Source of the DNA: Chloroflexota bacterium
GTDB taxonomy: Bacteria; Chloroflexota; Ktedonobacteria; Ktedonobacterales; JADMIN01
Length of the DNA stretch: 64,000 nt
Direction: 5' to 3'
Assembly: GCA_021323855.1 (NCBI GenBank)
Contig: JAJPKE010000037.1
Location: 62,001 to 126,000, forward strand
Position numbers and translations under genes: made by a program. The notes under the pieces are model-generated. The model made no database searches. It saw only the letters and a list, made by a program, of their open reading frames with translations, and was not told where the DNA came from. This document shows, piece by piece, positions 52,455 to 62,532 of the stretch (position 1 is its first letter; each line of letters begins with the position of its first letter).

Positions 52455-53882
52455 TCATACTGTGGCTTTGGCTGTGGTGTCGCTGCGACGTGGTATCTGG
52501 GCCACTTCCTCAAGATAGACAATCGCAGTCTCGATGCCGCGATGGAACATCTCAATGCTGAGGTGTTCGTTGGCCCCATGAAACCCATCGTCATCCAACC
52601 CGTAGCCCATCATCACAACAGGGATGCGCATCAGGTTGAATATCTCTGCGACCACCGGGATGCTACCGCCTCCACGTCCAAAGATGGGCTTTGCGCCCCA
52701 TGCTCGCTCATAGGCGCGCGCTGCCGCTTGCATCTCTGGAATAGTATAGTCAATCAGCGCCGGTTCACTTGTATTCAGCAGTTGGACCTGGACGGTCACG
52801 CTCGTTGGCGTGATGGACTCGATATACTGCTTTACTTGCCGATAGATTTTTTCAGGATTCTGATTGCCGACGAGACGACAGCTAATTTTCGCCATTGACT
52901 TTGCGGGAATGATCGTCTTGGGACCGGCGCCGGTCCAGCCGCTGAGTAAGCCATTGATTTCCAGTGTTGGCCGCGCGGAAACGCGCTCACGTATGCTATA
53001 TGCCGCCTCTCCCCAGGTAGCCGGGATGTGTGTTGTTTGCCGCAGTTGCTCGTCGGTGATGGCGCTCTTGGCGAGTTCTTCACGTTCTACCGGCGTCAGG
53101 GGAACGACATCATCATAAAAGCCAGGCACCGCGACGCTGTGATCGGGAGTGTGCAGCCGGGAGAGGATTTCGACGAGTGCGAGCGCCGGGTTATGGACCG
53201 CGCCGCCCCAGAGGCCACTGTGTAGATCATCCGACGGACCCTGTATGTGAATCTCCATATTTGCCATGCCACGGAGACTATGGAGAATCACCGGCTCCTC
53301 GATCACACGCATGGTCGAGTCGCTGATAACGCAGAGATCAGCATTGAGCATGTCAAGATGCGCACGCAAGAATGGCGCAAGGTTGGGAGAACCGATCTCC
53401 TCTTCGCCTTCCAGGAAGAATTTGAGGTTGACTGGCGCTTCGCCATTGGTCTTCATATACGACTCAAAGGCTTTGAAGTGGACGAACATCTGGCCCTTGT
53501 CGTCGCATGCGCCACGCGCGTAGATCTGCCCATCCCGTTCCGTTGGCTCAAACGGTGGCGTATCCCAGCCATCTTCGCTGGCCGCTGGCACGACATCGTA
53601 ATGGCCGTAGATCAGTAGGGTTGGCCTTTTTGCGCCCGCACCCAACCATTCGCCATAGACTATTGGATGCCCAGCGGTTGGTAAGACCTGAACATTCGCA
53701 GCGCCCAGGTTGCGCAGATGTTCTGCCAGCCATGCCGCTGCACGCTGCACTTCGCCAGCATAAGCCGGGTCGGTGCTGATGCTCGGAATGCGCAGAAGTT
53801 CGTGCAAATCATGGCGGAATCGCTCCGCGTGCGTGCGAGAATACTGACGTGCGGTGTTGTTTGATGGAACTAATGGTGCCAT
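52455..53882 (-). CDS. M20-family dipeptidase
   Basis: 475 residues. GHYDVVP and GACDDKGQMFVH provide the metal ligands, LEGEEEIGSPN the catalytic Glu, and GGGSIPVV the C-terminal signature. It resembles carnosinase-type dipeptidases (CNDP2/PepV group). First gene of the operon leading to pepT, AbgT and glutaminase. ATG 53882 is chosen; the RBS is weak. Confidence 0.9.
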   Translation of the reverse strand: MAPLVPSNNTARQYSRTHAERFRHDLHELLRIPSISTDPAYAGEVQRAAAWLAEHLRNLGAANVQVLPTAGHPIVYGEWLGAGAKRPTLLIYGHYDVVPAASEDGWDTPPFEPTERDGQIYARGACDDKGQMFVHFKAFESYMKTNGEAPVNLKFFLEGEEEIGSPNLAPFLRAHLDMLNADLCVISDSTMRVIEEPVILHSLRGMANMEIHIQGPSDDLHSGLWGGAVHNPALALVEILSRLHTPDHSVAVPGFYDDVVPLTPVEREELAKSAITDEQLRQTTHIPATWGEAAYSIRERVSARPTLEINGLLSGWTGAGPKTIIPAKSMAKISCRLVGNQNPEKIYRQVKQYIESITPTSVTVQVQLLNTSEPALIDYTIPEMQAAARAYERAWGAKPIFGRGGGSIPVVAEIFNLMRIPVVMMGYGLDDDGFHGANEHLSIEMFHRGIETAIVYLEEVAQIPRRSDTTAKATV

Positions 53883-54124
53883 ATGCAATCTCGCGCAATC
53901 TCGCTGAAGCTCAGCATAGGGGCCGATGGGACGGCGACACATCGCTTGCGCCGCGCAGATTCCCTAGCTGGCACGTTTCGTGCCAGCGCCTGTATGTGAG
54001 TCGTGCAGCGATACAGCTAACGGGCATTATCAGATAGCGGATACTCGTGACTAATACGTCGTCTCATGCAGCAACACGAGATGCCGCTGAGATCCAGGAG
54101 CTAAGCTACTAGAGGAGCCAGTGT

Positions 54125-55045
54125 ATGCAAGACAACGTGACGAGTCCGCAGGATGCGCCCACGCTGGCGACGCCTTCTACCACGCCAGCCAATGCTGCGA
54201 CGAACGCGCAAATGGCGGCGACGCTGGAAACTACGAGCCATGCGCAGCCAGCCATTCCGCAGACGAGGCGTGAGTTTCATCTGCATCCGCTTTGGCTTGC
54301 TCTGGTGGTGGCGGCGCTTTTCGGTCTCATCTTTGGCGTCGGCGCGATTGCTGCAAATGCCAATAGCGCAACACCATCGGCGCCGTCTGGCACTGAAATT
54401 GAACAGATGACCATCAATGTCATCCAACAGGTGGATCCTTCGGTTGTGCAGGTCGTCGGACGCAGGGGAAACCTGGGTTTTGGCGGTGGGACAGGTTCTG
54501 GCGAGATTCTGACGACGAGCGGCTACATCGTCACCAACGATCATGTAGTGCATGGCTTGCCCATCCTCTCGGTGGTGCTTTCCACCGGCCAGGAGGTCCC
54601 AGCGCAACTTGTGGGTGAGGCGCCAACCGAAGATCTGGCAGTGCTGAAGATCAATCCCAGCAATCTAAATTTGAAGCCAATAGTGGTTGGTGATTCCAGC
54701 CAGGTGCAGGTTGGCGAATATGCCATTGCAATGGGCAGCCCTATTGGTCTTGTCCAATCCGCAACCTCTGGGATTATCAGCGCGCTCAATCGCCAGGTGA
54801 ACGAGATTGTAGACGGACAGCGAATCATCATCTCCGGTCTCATCCAGACGAGCGCACCGATCAATCCAGGCAATAGTGGTGGTGCGTTGGTCAATCTGCG
54901 CGGGCAACTCATCGGCATTCCAACGTTCGGCGCGGTTGAGCCTTCGAGCGGTGTCGCCGCCAATGGTATCGGCTTCGCCATTACCTCCAATCGCATGAAA
55001 ACCATCGTCAACCAGCTCACCAACGGCACTGTGAATTTGTCGTAA
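54125..55045 (+). CDS. HtrA/DegP-like serine protease without PDZ domain
   Basis: 306 residues. N-terminal cytosolic part, one membrane helix (about 56-78), trypsin-like domain with the triad H140 (TNDHVV), D170 (EDLAVLKI) and S251 (GNSGGALV). PDZ domains that usually follow are missing, and the chain stops at the protease domain. Extracytoplasmic protein quality control is likely. Start follows AGAGGAGC. Confidence 0.9.
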   Translation: MQDNVTSPQDAPTLATPSTTPANAATNAQMAATLETTSHAQPAIPQTRREFHLHPLWLALVVAALFGLIFGVGAIAANANSATPSAPSGTEIEQMTINVIQQVDPSVVQVVGRRGNLGFGGGTGSGEILTTSGYIVTNDHVVHGLPILSVVLSTGQEVPAQLVGEAPTEDLAVLKINPSNLNLKPIVVGDSSQVQVGEYAIAMGSPIGLVQSATSGIISALNRQVNEIVDGQRIIISGLIQTSAPINPGNSGGALVNLRGQLIGIPTFGAVEPSSGVAANGIGFAITSNRMKTIVNQLTNGTVNLS

Positions 55046-55126
55046 CACAATCTTTGGCCCCCTGGCCAGCGCAATCCTCGCGTGGTGATCGGTATGCGGA
55101 AGGTGAAATGAGATGAGGTGAGCAGC

Positions 55127-55864
55127 ATGTTTTTCCAGATCGTGTTTATGTCTCTGCTGCAACTGCTGGTAGGGCTGGTTCTCTGTTTCGCCGGATTTCG
55201 TTTCTTTGTGGTGCTGCTGCCGCTGGTCGGTTTCTTTGCCGGTTTCCTGGTGACGGCGCAGGCGATCCAGCAGTTGTTCGGTGGCGGATTCCTGGCGACA
55301 GTGGGTAGTTGGGTGTTTGGTTTCGTCATTGGTGTTGTCTGCGCTATCGTCGCCTATCTGTTCTACTATGGCGCAGTGGTCATTCTGGCGGCAGCGGTTG
55401 GCTATGAGCTTGCCGTTGGCGTCTTGAGCGGGTTTGGGGTCAGTTCAGGCGTCATCTTGTTTCTCGTGGGCCTGGTCGTGGCGGCGGCGTTGGTGGCGGC
55501 GGTCATGTTCCTCAATGTGCCGAAACTTTTCATTGTCGCGCTTACTGCTGAAGTGGGCGCCAGCATGATCCTGGGGGGCATCCTGCTGGCGGTGGGGCGC
55601 ATTTCACTAGCGGGTTTGCATGCCGGCGTTGTAGGCGTTTTGATTCGCTCCTCCTGGTTCTGGTTCCTCATCTTCGTACTTCTCATGATTACCGGCATTG
55701 TGGTGCAGTTATTCGTCACGGAAGAGTATGCGAGGCAACCACGGCAACCATATGGGCAGGCCGGACCGGCTGGACAGGCGCCAAGCGCAGCGCAACGCCA
55801 GGAGCAGGGCCAGGGCCAACCCCTCTCGGACATCCCTCCCAAAGGCGCGGAGCCAGCCGTCTAG
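55127..55864 (+). CDS. Multi-pass membrane protein, DUF4203/TMEM198-like
   Basis: 245 residues, about seven helices, then a Gln/Gly/Pro-rich tail (after about 205). The hydrophobic arrangement LVGLVLCFAGFRFFVVLLPLVGFFAGF is like DUF4203 proteins. It follows the HtrA-like protease by 81 bases. Function unknown. ATG 55127 has GAGGTGAG upstream. Confidence 0.7.
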   Translation: MFFQIVFMSLLQLLVGLVLCFAGFRFFVVLLPLVGFFAGFLVTAQAIQQLFGGGFLATVGSWVFGFVIGVVCAIVAYLFYYGAVVILAAAVGYELAVGVLSGFGVSSGVILFLVGLVVAAALVAAVMFLNVPKLFIVALTAEVGASMILGGILLAVGRISLAGLHAGVVGVLIRSSWFWFLIFVLLMITGIVVQLFVTEEYARQPRQPYGQAGPAGQAPSAAQRQEQGQGQPLSDIPPKGAEPAV

Positions 55865-55895
55865 CGTGCGCCTCATCTGAAGTCACTCATAAAAT

Positions 55896-55923
55896 AGGCG
55901 ACTGGCGAAGATGTCAGTCGCCT
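55896..55923. terminator. Terminator between the DUF4203-like and GH15 genes
   Basis: Stem AGGCGACTG (55896-55904) / CAGTCGCCT (55915-55923), extendable to 11 bp with one G-U pair, followed by GTCTATATT. Placed between convergent genes. Confidence 0.7.
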
Positions 55924-55937
55924 GTCTATATTGTAGG

Positions 55938-57827
55938 CTATCGTTTTCCTCTTTGCGCTGCGTTCAATGCTCTATCGAGTTCATAGCAGGCGCGGATCAG
56001 CGCGAGATGCGTAAACGCCTGGGGGAAATTGCCGAGCGCCTCGCCGGTGGCCCCAATCTCTTCGGCATAGAGGCCGACATGGTTGGCATAGGTCAGCATC
56101 TTCTCCAGCGCCAGCCGCGCCTCCACTAGCCGGCCCGCGCGGGTGAGGGCCTCCACCATCCAGAAACTGCAAATGCTGAATGCGCCCTCCTCACCGCCTA
56201 CGCCGTCATCCGCCGCCAGCTCAGGATCATAGCGGAATACCTGCGTATCGCTGGTCAGTTCGGCCTGGATGCGGTCAATGGTGGAGAGCATGCGCGGATC
56301 CGAGGGGCCGGTAAAGCGTGTGAGGGAAATGAGCAGCGTGCTGGCGTCCAGCGCATCGCTGCCGTAATACTGAACGAACGCCCCGCGTTTGGCATTCCAG
56401 CCATGCTCCATGACCTCATTGTAGATTGTCGCGCTCGTCTTCTGCCATTCATCTTGCGGTGCGGGAAATCCCCGATGCCGCGCAATGCGGAGGGCGCGAT
56501 CAAAGGCGACCCAGGACATCACCCGCGAGTGGACAAAGGGCTGCCGCTGGCCGCGCACCTCCCAGATACCTTCATCCAGCTCTTGCCAGTGTTCGCTGAG
56601 CCATTCCAATGACTTCAGCATGAATGTCCACTCGTCGTACGAGAGGTCTCGATGGCGATTAAAGAGGTAGATTGAATCCATCATTTCGCCATAGATATCC
56701 AATTGGATTTGCTTATAGGCAGCATTGCCGATACGCACCGGACCACTCTGACGATAGCCTTCCAGGTGATCGAGAGTAAACTCCGGCATGTCGTGGCCGC
56801 CGTGAATGGTGTACATCGGTTGGAGTGATCCATCCGGCGCCAGCTCGTGACTACGCGCCAGCAACCACTGGGCGAATGCGTCAGCTTCTTCGGTCAGCCC
56901 TAGCATGAGCAGGCTGTAGATCGTGAAAGCGGCATCCCGCAGCCAGGTGAAGCGATAGTCCCAGTTGCGCGGACCACCGATGGCTTCGGGCAGGCTCGTC
57001 GTGGCGGCGGCGACAATCGCGCCGGTCGGCGCATACGTCAGCAGTTTGAGCGCCAGCGCCGAGCGTTGCACCATTTCGCGCCAGCGTCCCTGATAGCGGC
57101 AGTTGGCGAGCCAATCTTCCCAATAGCGTTCGGTGGTATAAAAATCCTCGCCATATTCGCTGGTCGTATAGTGTCGTGGCGTAATCTCCGGCTGGTCGGA
57201 GCTATCCAGTAGAAACACCGCCAGTTGTCCCTCTTGCAGAGTAAAGGTGGCCTGCGCGCCGCCATGCCCGTCGTCTTGCAATGGTACGCTGGACGAGAGC
57301 GCCAGGCTCAGCGTTGCGCTGCGAAAGATTGCCCCGTCCGCGACAATTTCGAGTGTATGCGGGTCGCGCGCATAGTTGAAGGCGGGCCGACAGTCCAGCT
57401 CAAAGGAGAGCGTACCACGGATGACCTTCACCGCGCGTATGAGGTGATGCCGTTTCGTGGGTCGCTTGGGATTCTCGACGGGCATGAAGTCGGTGATCTC
57501 GCAAATGCCGTCAACCGTCAGAAAGCGCGTGATGAGGACATTGGTTTCCGGCAGATACATCTGCTTGCGACTCATCCCTGGGCTGTCGGGCGGCGCGATG
57601 CGGAACGAACCGCCTTTCTCAGCATCGAGAATCGCGCCGAATACGCTGGGGGCGTCGAAGCAGGGGATACAATACCAATCAATTGACCCATTTCTCCCCA
57701 CCAGCGCAACCGTTTGTAGGTCGCCGATCACACCGTAATCTTCGATGGGCAGATAGGTTTTCGAGCGACGTGGAATGCTGTGCTCATGCGATCTTCCCTG
57801 GATTGGTGGTGTTTTCGTGCTCGCCAT
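55938..57827 (-). CDS. Glycoside hydrolase family 15 protein
   Basis: 629 residues. Typical start YLPIEDYGVIGDLQTVALVGRNGSIDWYCIPCFD, then the (alpha/alpha)6 domain with PRNWDYRFTWLRDAAFTIYSL, WEVRGQRQPFVHSRVMSWVAFDRAL and SICSFWMVEAL with catalytic acids in these blocks. Family includes glucoamylases and trehalases. No signal peptide, so it likely acts on cytosolic alpha-glucans or trehalose. Monocistronic. Confidence 0.92.
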   Translation of the reverse strand: MASTKTPPIQGRSHEHSIPRRSKTYLPIEDYGVIGDLQTVALVGRNGSIDWYCIPCFDAPSVFGAILDAEKGGSFRIAPPDSPGMSRKQMYLPETNVLITRFLTVDGICEITDFMPVENPKRPTKRHHLIRAVKVIRGTLSFELDCRPAFNYARDPHTLEIVADGAIFRSATLSLALSSSVPLQDDGHGGAQATFTLQEGQLAVFLLDSSDQPEITPRHYTTSEYGEDFYTTERYWEDWLANCRYQGRWREMVQRSALALKLLTYAPTGAIVAAATTSLPEAIGGPRNWDYRFTWLRDAAFTIYSLLMLGLTEEADAFAQWLLARSHELAPDGSLQPMYTIHGGHDMPEFTLDHLEGYRQSGPVRIGNAAYKQIQLDIYGEMMDSIYLFNRHRDLSYDEWTFMLKSLEWLSEHWQELDEGIWEVRGQRQPFVHSRVMSWVAFDRALRIARHRGFPAPQDEWQKTSATIYNEVMEHGWNAKRGAFVQYYGSDALDASTLLISLTRFTGPSDPRMLSTIDRIQAELTSDTQVFRYDPELAADDGVGGEEGAFSICSFWMVEALTRAGRLVEARLALEKMLTYANHVGLYAEEIGATGEALGNFPQAFTHLALIRACYELDRALNAAQRGKR

Positions 57828-58071
57828 TGTCTTTGCCTTCCCCGCTCAAAACGCCTGAGCAACCATCATGTAGGCGCATTGCTTTGTATCGGTTCGTCTC
57901 ACTTGAATTGTGTAGCTCGATGGTCGCTTCGCAACCCTTTCTTTGCATTTTTGAGTCCACCTTGTCTCAGATGCGGCTGGCCGCACTTATGCAATAGCGT
58001 CGCTATGGCGGTACTGCTGCACTTGAAAGTGACCCTGTAGCGATGGGGAGTGGGAAAGGAGGAGATGGCAT

Positions 58072-59520
58072 ATGCGTCATGTGATCGTTCTGGGCGGCGG
58101 ACCAGCCGGCGTCACCGCTGCGCTTCGCGCGCGTGAATTGGGCGTAGAGGTCACGCTGCTCGAAAGCAAGCGCATCGGCGGCACCAGTATCAATGATGGC
58201 CCTGCGCCTGTGCGCACGCTGGCCCGCGCCGCGCGCCTCTTACGCGATACGTCCTCATGGTCAACCTTTGGTCTACTTGGCGATCCACCACGAGCAGACC
58301 TGGCGGCGGTGCTGGCCAATGCCAATCGCGTAGCGAATTACGCGCACGAGAAGAAGCATCTGGCAGAGCATCTGCGCGCCTCTGGCATCGAGGTTGTCGA
58401 AGGCATTGGGCCGGTACGCTTTCGTGACCCTCACACACTCATCAGCGCCGATGGCAACACCTGGCAGGTGGACCGCTGCATCATCGCGGTTGGTGGTCAT
58501 GGGCAGACGCTGCCCATTCCTGGCAACGAACTGGGTCTGACCTATAACGATATCCGTTCGCTAACGGCGCTCCCTGCACGCGTAGCGGTCATCGGCGGCG
58601 CATCAACCGGATGTCAGCTCGCTTCTATCTTCGAGGATTTCGGTTGCCGGGTGACGTTGATTCAATCTAGCCCGTATCTCATCCCCCAGGAAGATGAGGC
58701 GATCTCGACCGCGTTGCTGGCGGAGTTTCGTCGGCAGGGCATGGCGGTGATCGTCAACGCCAGAGCCGAAGGATTGGAGCGCGCACCTGATGGCATCCGC
58801 TTGCGTTATCGCGCGAACGGGCGGGCAGGACAGGCGGCTGAGACCCAGGAGATACTGGTGGATGCGGTGTTCTTCGCCGTTGGCTGGCCAGGAAACATCG
58901 AAACGTTGGGGGTAGAGGCCGCTGGACTGGCGACCGAGCGCAGCTATATCACCGTCAACGATTATTTGCAGACGAGCGCGCCGCATATCTTCGCCGCCGG
59001 CGACATCAACGGGCGCAGCATGCTGGTGCAGAGCGCCGTCCATGAGGGGCAGATCGCCGCCGAAAATGCGGTGCTTGGACCACACCGGCGCTTTACACAT
59101 GACGTGGTGCCCAGTGGCAGCTTCACCGACCCGGAATATGCCAGCGTGGGGATGACCGAGGCCCAGGCGCGCGAACACTATGATGTGGCTATCGCGACGG
59201 TTCACTATGACGAACTGTTGCGCCCGGTGGCGGACGGCCATCCGGAGGGCTTTTGCAAATTGATCGTGGAGCGTCGCCAGCGCCACATTCTGGGCGCACA
59301 TGTGTTGGGCGAGTATTCGGTCGAGGTCATTCAGATGGTTGCGGCGTGCATGGCCGCTGGCATGCGTATCGAGCAACTGGCGGAGTTGCAACTGGCCTAC
59401 CCAACTTTCACAGAGGCTGTTGGGCTGGCGGCGCGCCGGTTGGTGCGCGAACTCGGCGTGGTGCCGATGGCACCCTCCTGGAGCGACATCGAGCCATTCA
59501 CGCCGTTCACGTTTTTGTGA
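58072..59520 (+). CDS. LpdA-like flavoprotein without redox cysteines
   Basis: 482 residues of the pyridine nucleotide-disulfide oxidoreductase fold: FAD motif VLGGGPAGVTAALRAREL, NAD(P) motif VAVIGGASTGCQLASIFEDFG, and PHIFAAGDING. The usual redox-active CxxxxC is replaced in GGTSINDGPAPVR (S39 and P44), and the C-terminal His of HPTxxE is replaced in YPTFTE. It cannot act as a dithiol reductase; quinone reductase or transhydrogenase-like roles are known for such variants. Strong RBS (AAAGGAGGAG). Monocistronic. Confidence 0.88.
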   Translation: MRHVIVLGGGPAGVTAALRARELGVEVTLLESKRIGGTSINDGPAPVRTLARAARLLRDTSSWSTFGLLGDPPRADLAAVLANANRVANYAHEKKHLAEHLRASGIEVVEGIGPVRFRDPHTLISADGNTWQVDRCIIAVGGHGQTLPIPGNELGLTYNDIRSLTALPARVAVIGGASTGCQLASIFEDFGCRVTLIQSSPYLIPQEDEAISTALLAEFRRQGMAVIVNARAEGLERAPDGIRLRYRANGRAGQAAETQEILVDAVFFAVGWPGNIETLGVEAAGLATERSYITVNDYLQTSAPHIFAAGDINGRSMLVQSAVHEGQIAAENAVLGPHRRFTHDVVPSGSFTDPEYASVGMTEAQAREHYDVAIATVHYDELLRPVADGHPEGFCKLIVERRQRHILGAHVLGEYSVEVIQMVAACMAAGMRIEQLAELQLAYPTFTEAVGLAARRLVRELGVVPMAPSWSDIEPFTPFTFL

Positions 59521-59663
59521 TGGATACTGCGACCATTTGGCCTTCCTCCTTCTAGTGAAAACGGCAGCGGATATGGCGGCATACAATATGCAGTTCTTGC
59601 AATTCGCTTTACGTAATAGCACGTAGTCATGGGAACACACGTGTCAGGCGACGGGGGAATCAT

Positions 59664-61370
59664 ATGCGCACGAGTTTACGCAAAGTCACCGCATCGGGAT
59701 TGATGCTCTTTGTCGGCGCACTGGCGATCATGCTGGCCGGCTGCGGTGGAGCAGCGAACAATTCCGGGCCACTCCCGGATTCGCAGCAAGTTTTCCGCTA
59801 TCCTCTGAACGCCAACGGCACCGACATCAAGACGATGGACCCGGCGCTGGTCCAGGATTACTATTCCTACTTCCCCGTTGAGTTGGTCTTCCCTGGCCTT
59901 CTGACGCTCAATGCCAATGGCACGCCCATTCCCTGGGCTGCAGCCAGCGCACCGGTCTATGACGCAGCCGCCAAGACTTACACGATCAAGGTGAAGCCAG
60001 GTCTCCGCTGGACGGATAATACGCCGATCAACGCTCAGACCTATGAATACTCGATCAATCGCGCGCTTAGCCCCTGCACTGCGTCGCCGGTGACGTACTA
60101 CATGTTCGCCATCAAAGACGCGCCTGCCTTCTCCACCGAGAAGTGCGGCAGCGATGGCGTGACAGTCAATGGACCCATCAAGAGTTTGATCGGAGATTCG
60201 CTCAATGCACCGGATACACAAACGTTAGTGATTACCCTGTCGGCCAATGCGCCGTATTTCTTGCAGGCGCTCTGCTATCCGACGGCGTTCGCCCAGCCGC
60301 AGCAACTCATCCAGCAGTATGGCGTCAAAGAATGGACATCGCATCTAACGGGTTTTGGCGGCAATCTATATAAGCTGCAAACCTGGGATCACAAGGGCAA
60401 TGTGATTCTGGTGCGCAACGACAGCTTCTGGGGCGCCAAGCCCAAGCTGCGTGAGATTGACTTCAAGGTCTACCAGACCGTGGCAGCACAGTATGCCGAT
60501 TATCTGGATGGCCGGCTCGATCAGGGGTCTGCGCCGCCGGACCAATACGTGCAGTCCAAGAAGCGCTCGGATTTCCATGAGCTTGGAGCGTTGTGGATCA
60601 ACTACTATCAGCCCGTCTGGAACAAGGCTCCGTTTGACGATGTGCGCGTCCGCCAGGCGTTCGATCTGGCGCTCAATAAGGATGTATTGGCCAATCAGGT
60701 CAATCATGGTTCAGTGATTCCCTCAAACCATATTGTGCCGGAAGGTATGTATGGCTACAATCCGAACCTGACCGGTCCGGATGGCACGCAAAATTTGACT
60801 GGCAACCCTGCTCGCGCTACGCAGTTGATGCAGTCCTACGCCAACGACAAGTGCGGCGGTAAGATCAGCAGTTGTACGCCAGTCACGCTGGTTGATGTAA
60901 ATGAACCCGCAGTGCAAACGGCGGATCAGGCAGCCGTGGCAATGTGGCAAGCGGCGTTCCCAGGCATGACGATCAAGACCCAGTTCATTGATTTCAACTC
61001 GCTGATTACGCTGATCTACAGCCCGAACATCCCGCAGATCTATGGCATCGCCTGGATCGCGGACTATCCGGACCCGCAGGACTGGCTCTCGCTCCAGTTT
61101 GCGCCGGGCGCTATCAACAACACCGGCAACGTCGTCGTGCCGCAGGCCAATCAACTGATGGCACAAGCTGACCAGGACCTCAATGCCGTCACACGCGCAC
61201 AAGCCTACAATCAGGCGGAGCAGTTGTTGGTGACGAACGTAGCCTGGATTACGCAGAATCAGCAGAAGCTGTTCTACAACCTGCCGACCTACGTCCACAA
61301 CTACCAGATCACCTCGCTGGGTGTGATTCCGCTGAGCAATTGGCAGCAAATCTACCTCTCGGCTCATTGA
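59664..61370 (+). CDS. Peptide/nickel-type ABC substrate-binding lipoprotein
   Basis: 568 residues. Lipoprotein signal with lipobox LAGC (about 24-27), then SBP_bac_5 family features: an opening DIKTMDPALVQDYYS, YEYSINRALSP and VRQAFDLALNKDVLA. It binds oligopeptides or related ligands outside the membrane. No DppB/C/D/F-type genes are in the window, so the transporter partner is elsewhere. Confidence 0.9.
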   Translation: MRTSLRKVTASGLMLFVGALAIMLAGCGGAANNSGPLPDSQQVFRYPLNANGTDIKTMDPALVQDYYSYFPVELVFPGLLTLNANGTPIPWAAASAPVYDAAAKTYTIKVKPGLRWTDNTPINAQTYEYSINRALSPCTASPVTYYMFAIKDAPAFSTEKCGSDGVTVNGPIKSLIGDSLNAPDTQTLVITLSANAPYFLQALCYPTAFAQPQQLIQQYGVKEWTSHLTGFGGNLYKLQTWDHKGNVILVRNDSFWGAKPKLREIDFKVYQTVAAQYADYLDGRLDQGSAPPDQYVQSKKRSDFHELGALWINYYQPVWNKAPFDDVRVRQAFDLALNKDVLANQVNHGSVIPSNHIVPEGMYGYNPNLTGPDGTQNLTGNPARATQLMQSYANDKCGGKISSCTPVTLVDVNEPAVQTADQAAVAMWQAAFPGMTIKTQFIDFNSLITLIYSPNIPQIYGIAWIADYPDPQDWLSLQFAPGAINNTGNVVVPQANQLMAQADQDLNAVTRAQAYNQAEQLLVTNVAWITQNQQKLFYNLPTYVHNYQITSLGVIPLSNWQQIYLSAH

Positions 61371-61411
61371 ACGTAATGATGGCGGTGTTGGGATCATCAC
61401 GATCTATCAGG

Positions 61412-62485
61412 CTATCGGGCGCGGAGCGCATCACGCAGCCAATCTGCCTGTTGCGGGCGGTATTTATAGGGAATATTGTTGCAGACATGGTTGCCATCGT
61501 CGAACACCCACAGGTCGGCGTTGGCGCCAATCTCCGCGACGATACGCTCAGAATCTTCCGGTGGAAACAGCCGGTCGCGCCGCCCAATGATGACCAGAAC
61601 CGGGCAGGTGATGTTGCCTGTCACGCCATCCAGCGTAAAGGCTTTGAGTCGCTCGCGGGCCGCTGCCTCATCAGGCGCTTTCAGGCGGTAGATGAAAGCT
61701 TCCTGGGTCAATAGGGGATAGCGGTCGAAGTGTTGCGCCAGATTATAGGCTCCGGCCAGCATGATGGTGGCTTTCAAGCGTGGCTCGAACGCCGCCGCCC
61801 GAAGCGCGAAAAAGCCGCCGAGGCTGACCCCGAACATGCCGATGCGCGTAGCGTCAATATCGGCGCGCGATTCGAGATAATCAATGATAGAGCGAATTGG
61901 TACTTCATAATCCGGGCGCAGCGGCAGAGCAGATTCCAGTTCACCCTGACCGGGGCCGTCTATTGCCAGCGTTGCCACGCCGCGCCGCAAGAGATCATTG
62001 CTATAGTTGTGCAGTTCTTCCTTCACCGAATCCAGACCGGGCGAGAGGATGGCGAGAGGCGGGCGCGCGATATGTGGCGGCTTGCGTAAAATAGCTGCAA
62101 TCGTGTGCCCATCCTCGTAGGAAATCTCAATTCGCTCACCAGGGAACTCATAAAGCGGCAATCCACGTAGATAGGTGCGCACTGTCAATTCATGCCCCGC
62201 CCGCAATTGGCCGGGATGGCGCACCATCATGAATTTACCGAAGTGATAGAGCATCGCCGCGTGAAAATAATGTTCACCAGCCGACTCGTAATGCGCTTGC
62301 GCTTCGGCTTCTTCGCCCATCCTGGCATGGACATCCGCCAGCGCGGACCATGCGGGATACCAGTCTTCCCATCGCTGTATGCCGCGCGTCAACTGCTGCA
62401 AATCGTTGGCGTCAATGCCATTGGCGATAAAGCGCGGCGCCCAATTATCTATGGCAATTTGTACGCGCTCCTCCACTGTCGTCAT
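61412..62485 (-). CDS. Alpha/beta hydrolase
   Basis: 357 residues. Helical N-terminal region of ~130 residues, then an alpha/beta-hydrolase fold with nucleophile motif GVSLGGFFA, a later Asp in IIGRRDRLFPPED and His in FDDGNHVC. The long N-terminal part is like the 2,6-dihydroxypseudooxynicotine hydrolase / FrsA-like group. Substrate unknown. ATG 62485 follows AAGGAGCAAT. 47 bases from the LivF gene on the same strand. Confidence 0.85.
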   Translation of the reverse strand: MTTVEERVQIAIDNWAPRFIANGIDANDLQQLTRGIQRWEDWYPAWSALADVHARMGEEAEAQAHYESAGEHYFHAAMLYHFGKFMMVRHPGQLRAGHELTVRTYLRGLPLYEFPGERIEISYEDGHTIAAILRKPPHIARPPLAILSPGLDSVKEELHNYSNDLLRRGVATLAIDGPGQGELESALPLRPDYEVPIRSIIDYLESRADIDATRIGMFGVSLGGFFALRAAAFEPRLKATIMLAGAYNLAQHFDRYPLLTQEAFIYRLKAPDEAAARERLKAFTLDGVTGNITCPVLVIIGRRDRLFPPEDSERIVAEIGANADLWVFDDGNHVCNNIPYKYRPQQADWLRDALRAR

Positions 62486-62532
62486 GCGATTGCTCCTTTG
62501 TAGCTTCAGCACTTGGTCTCAGGTGAGTGGGA

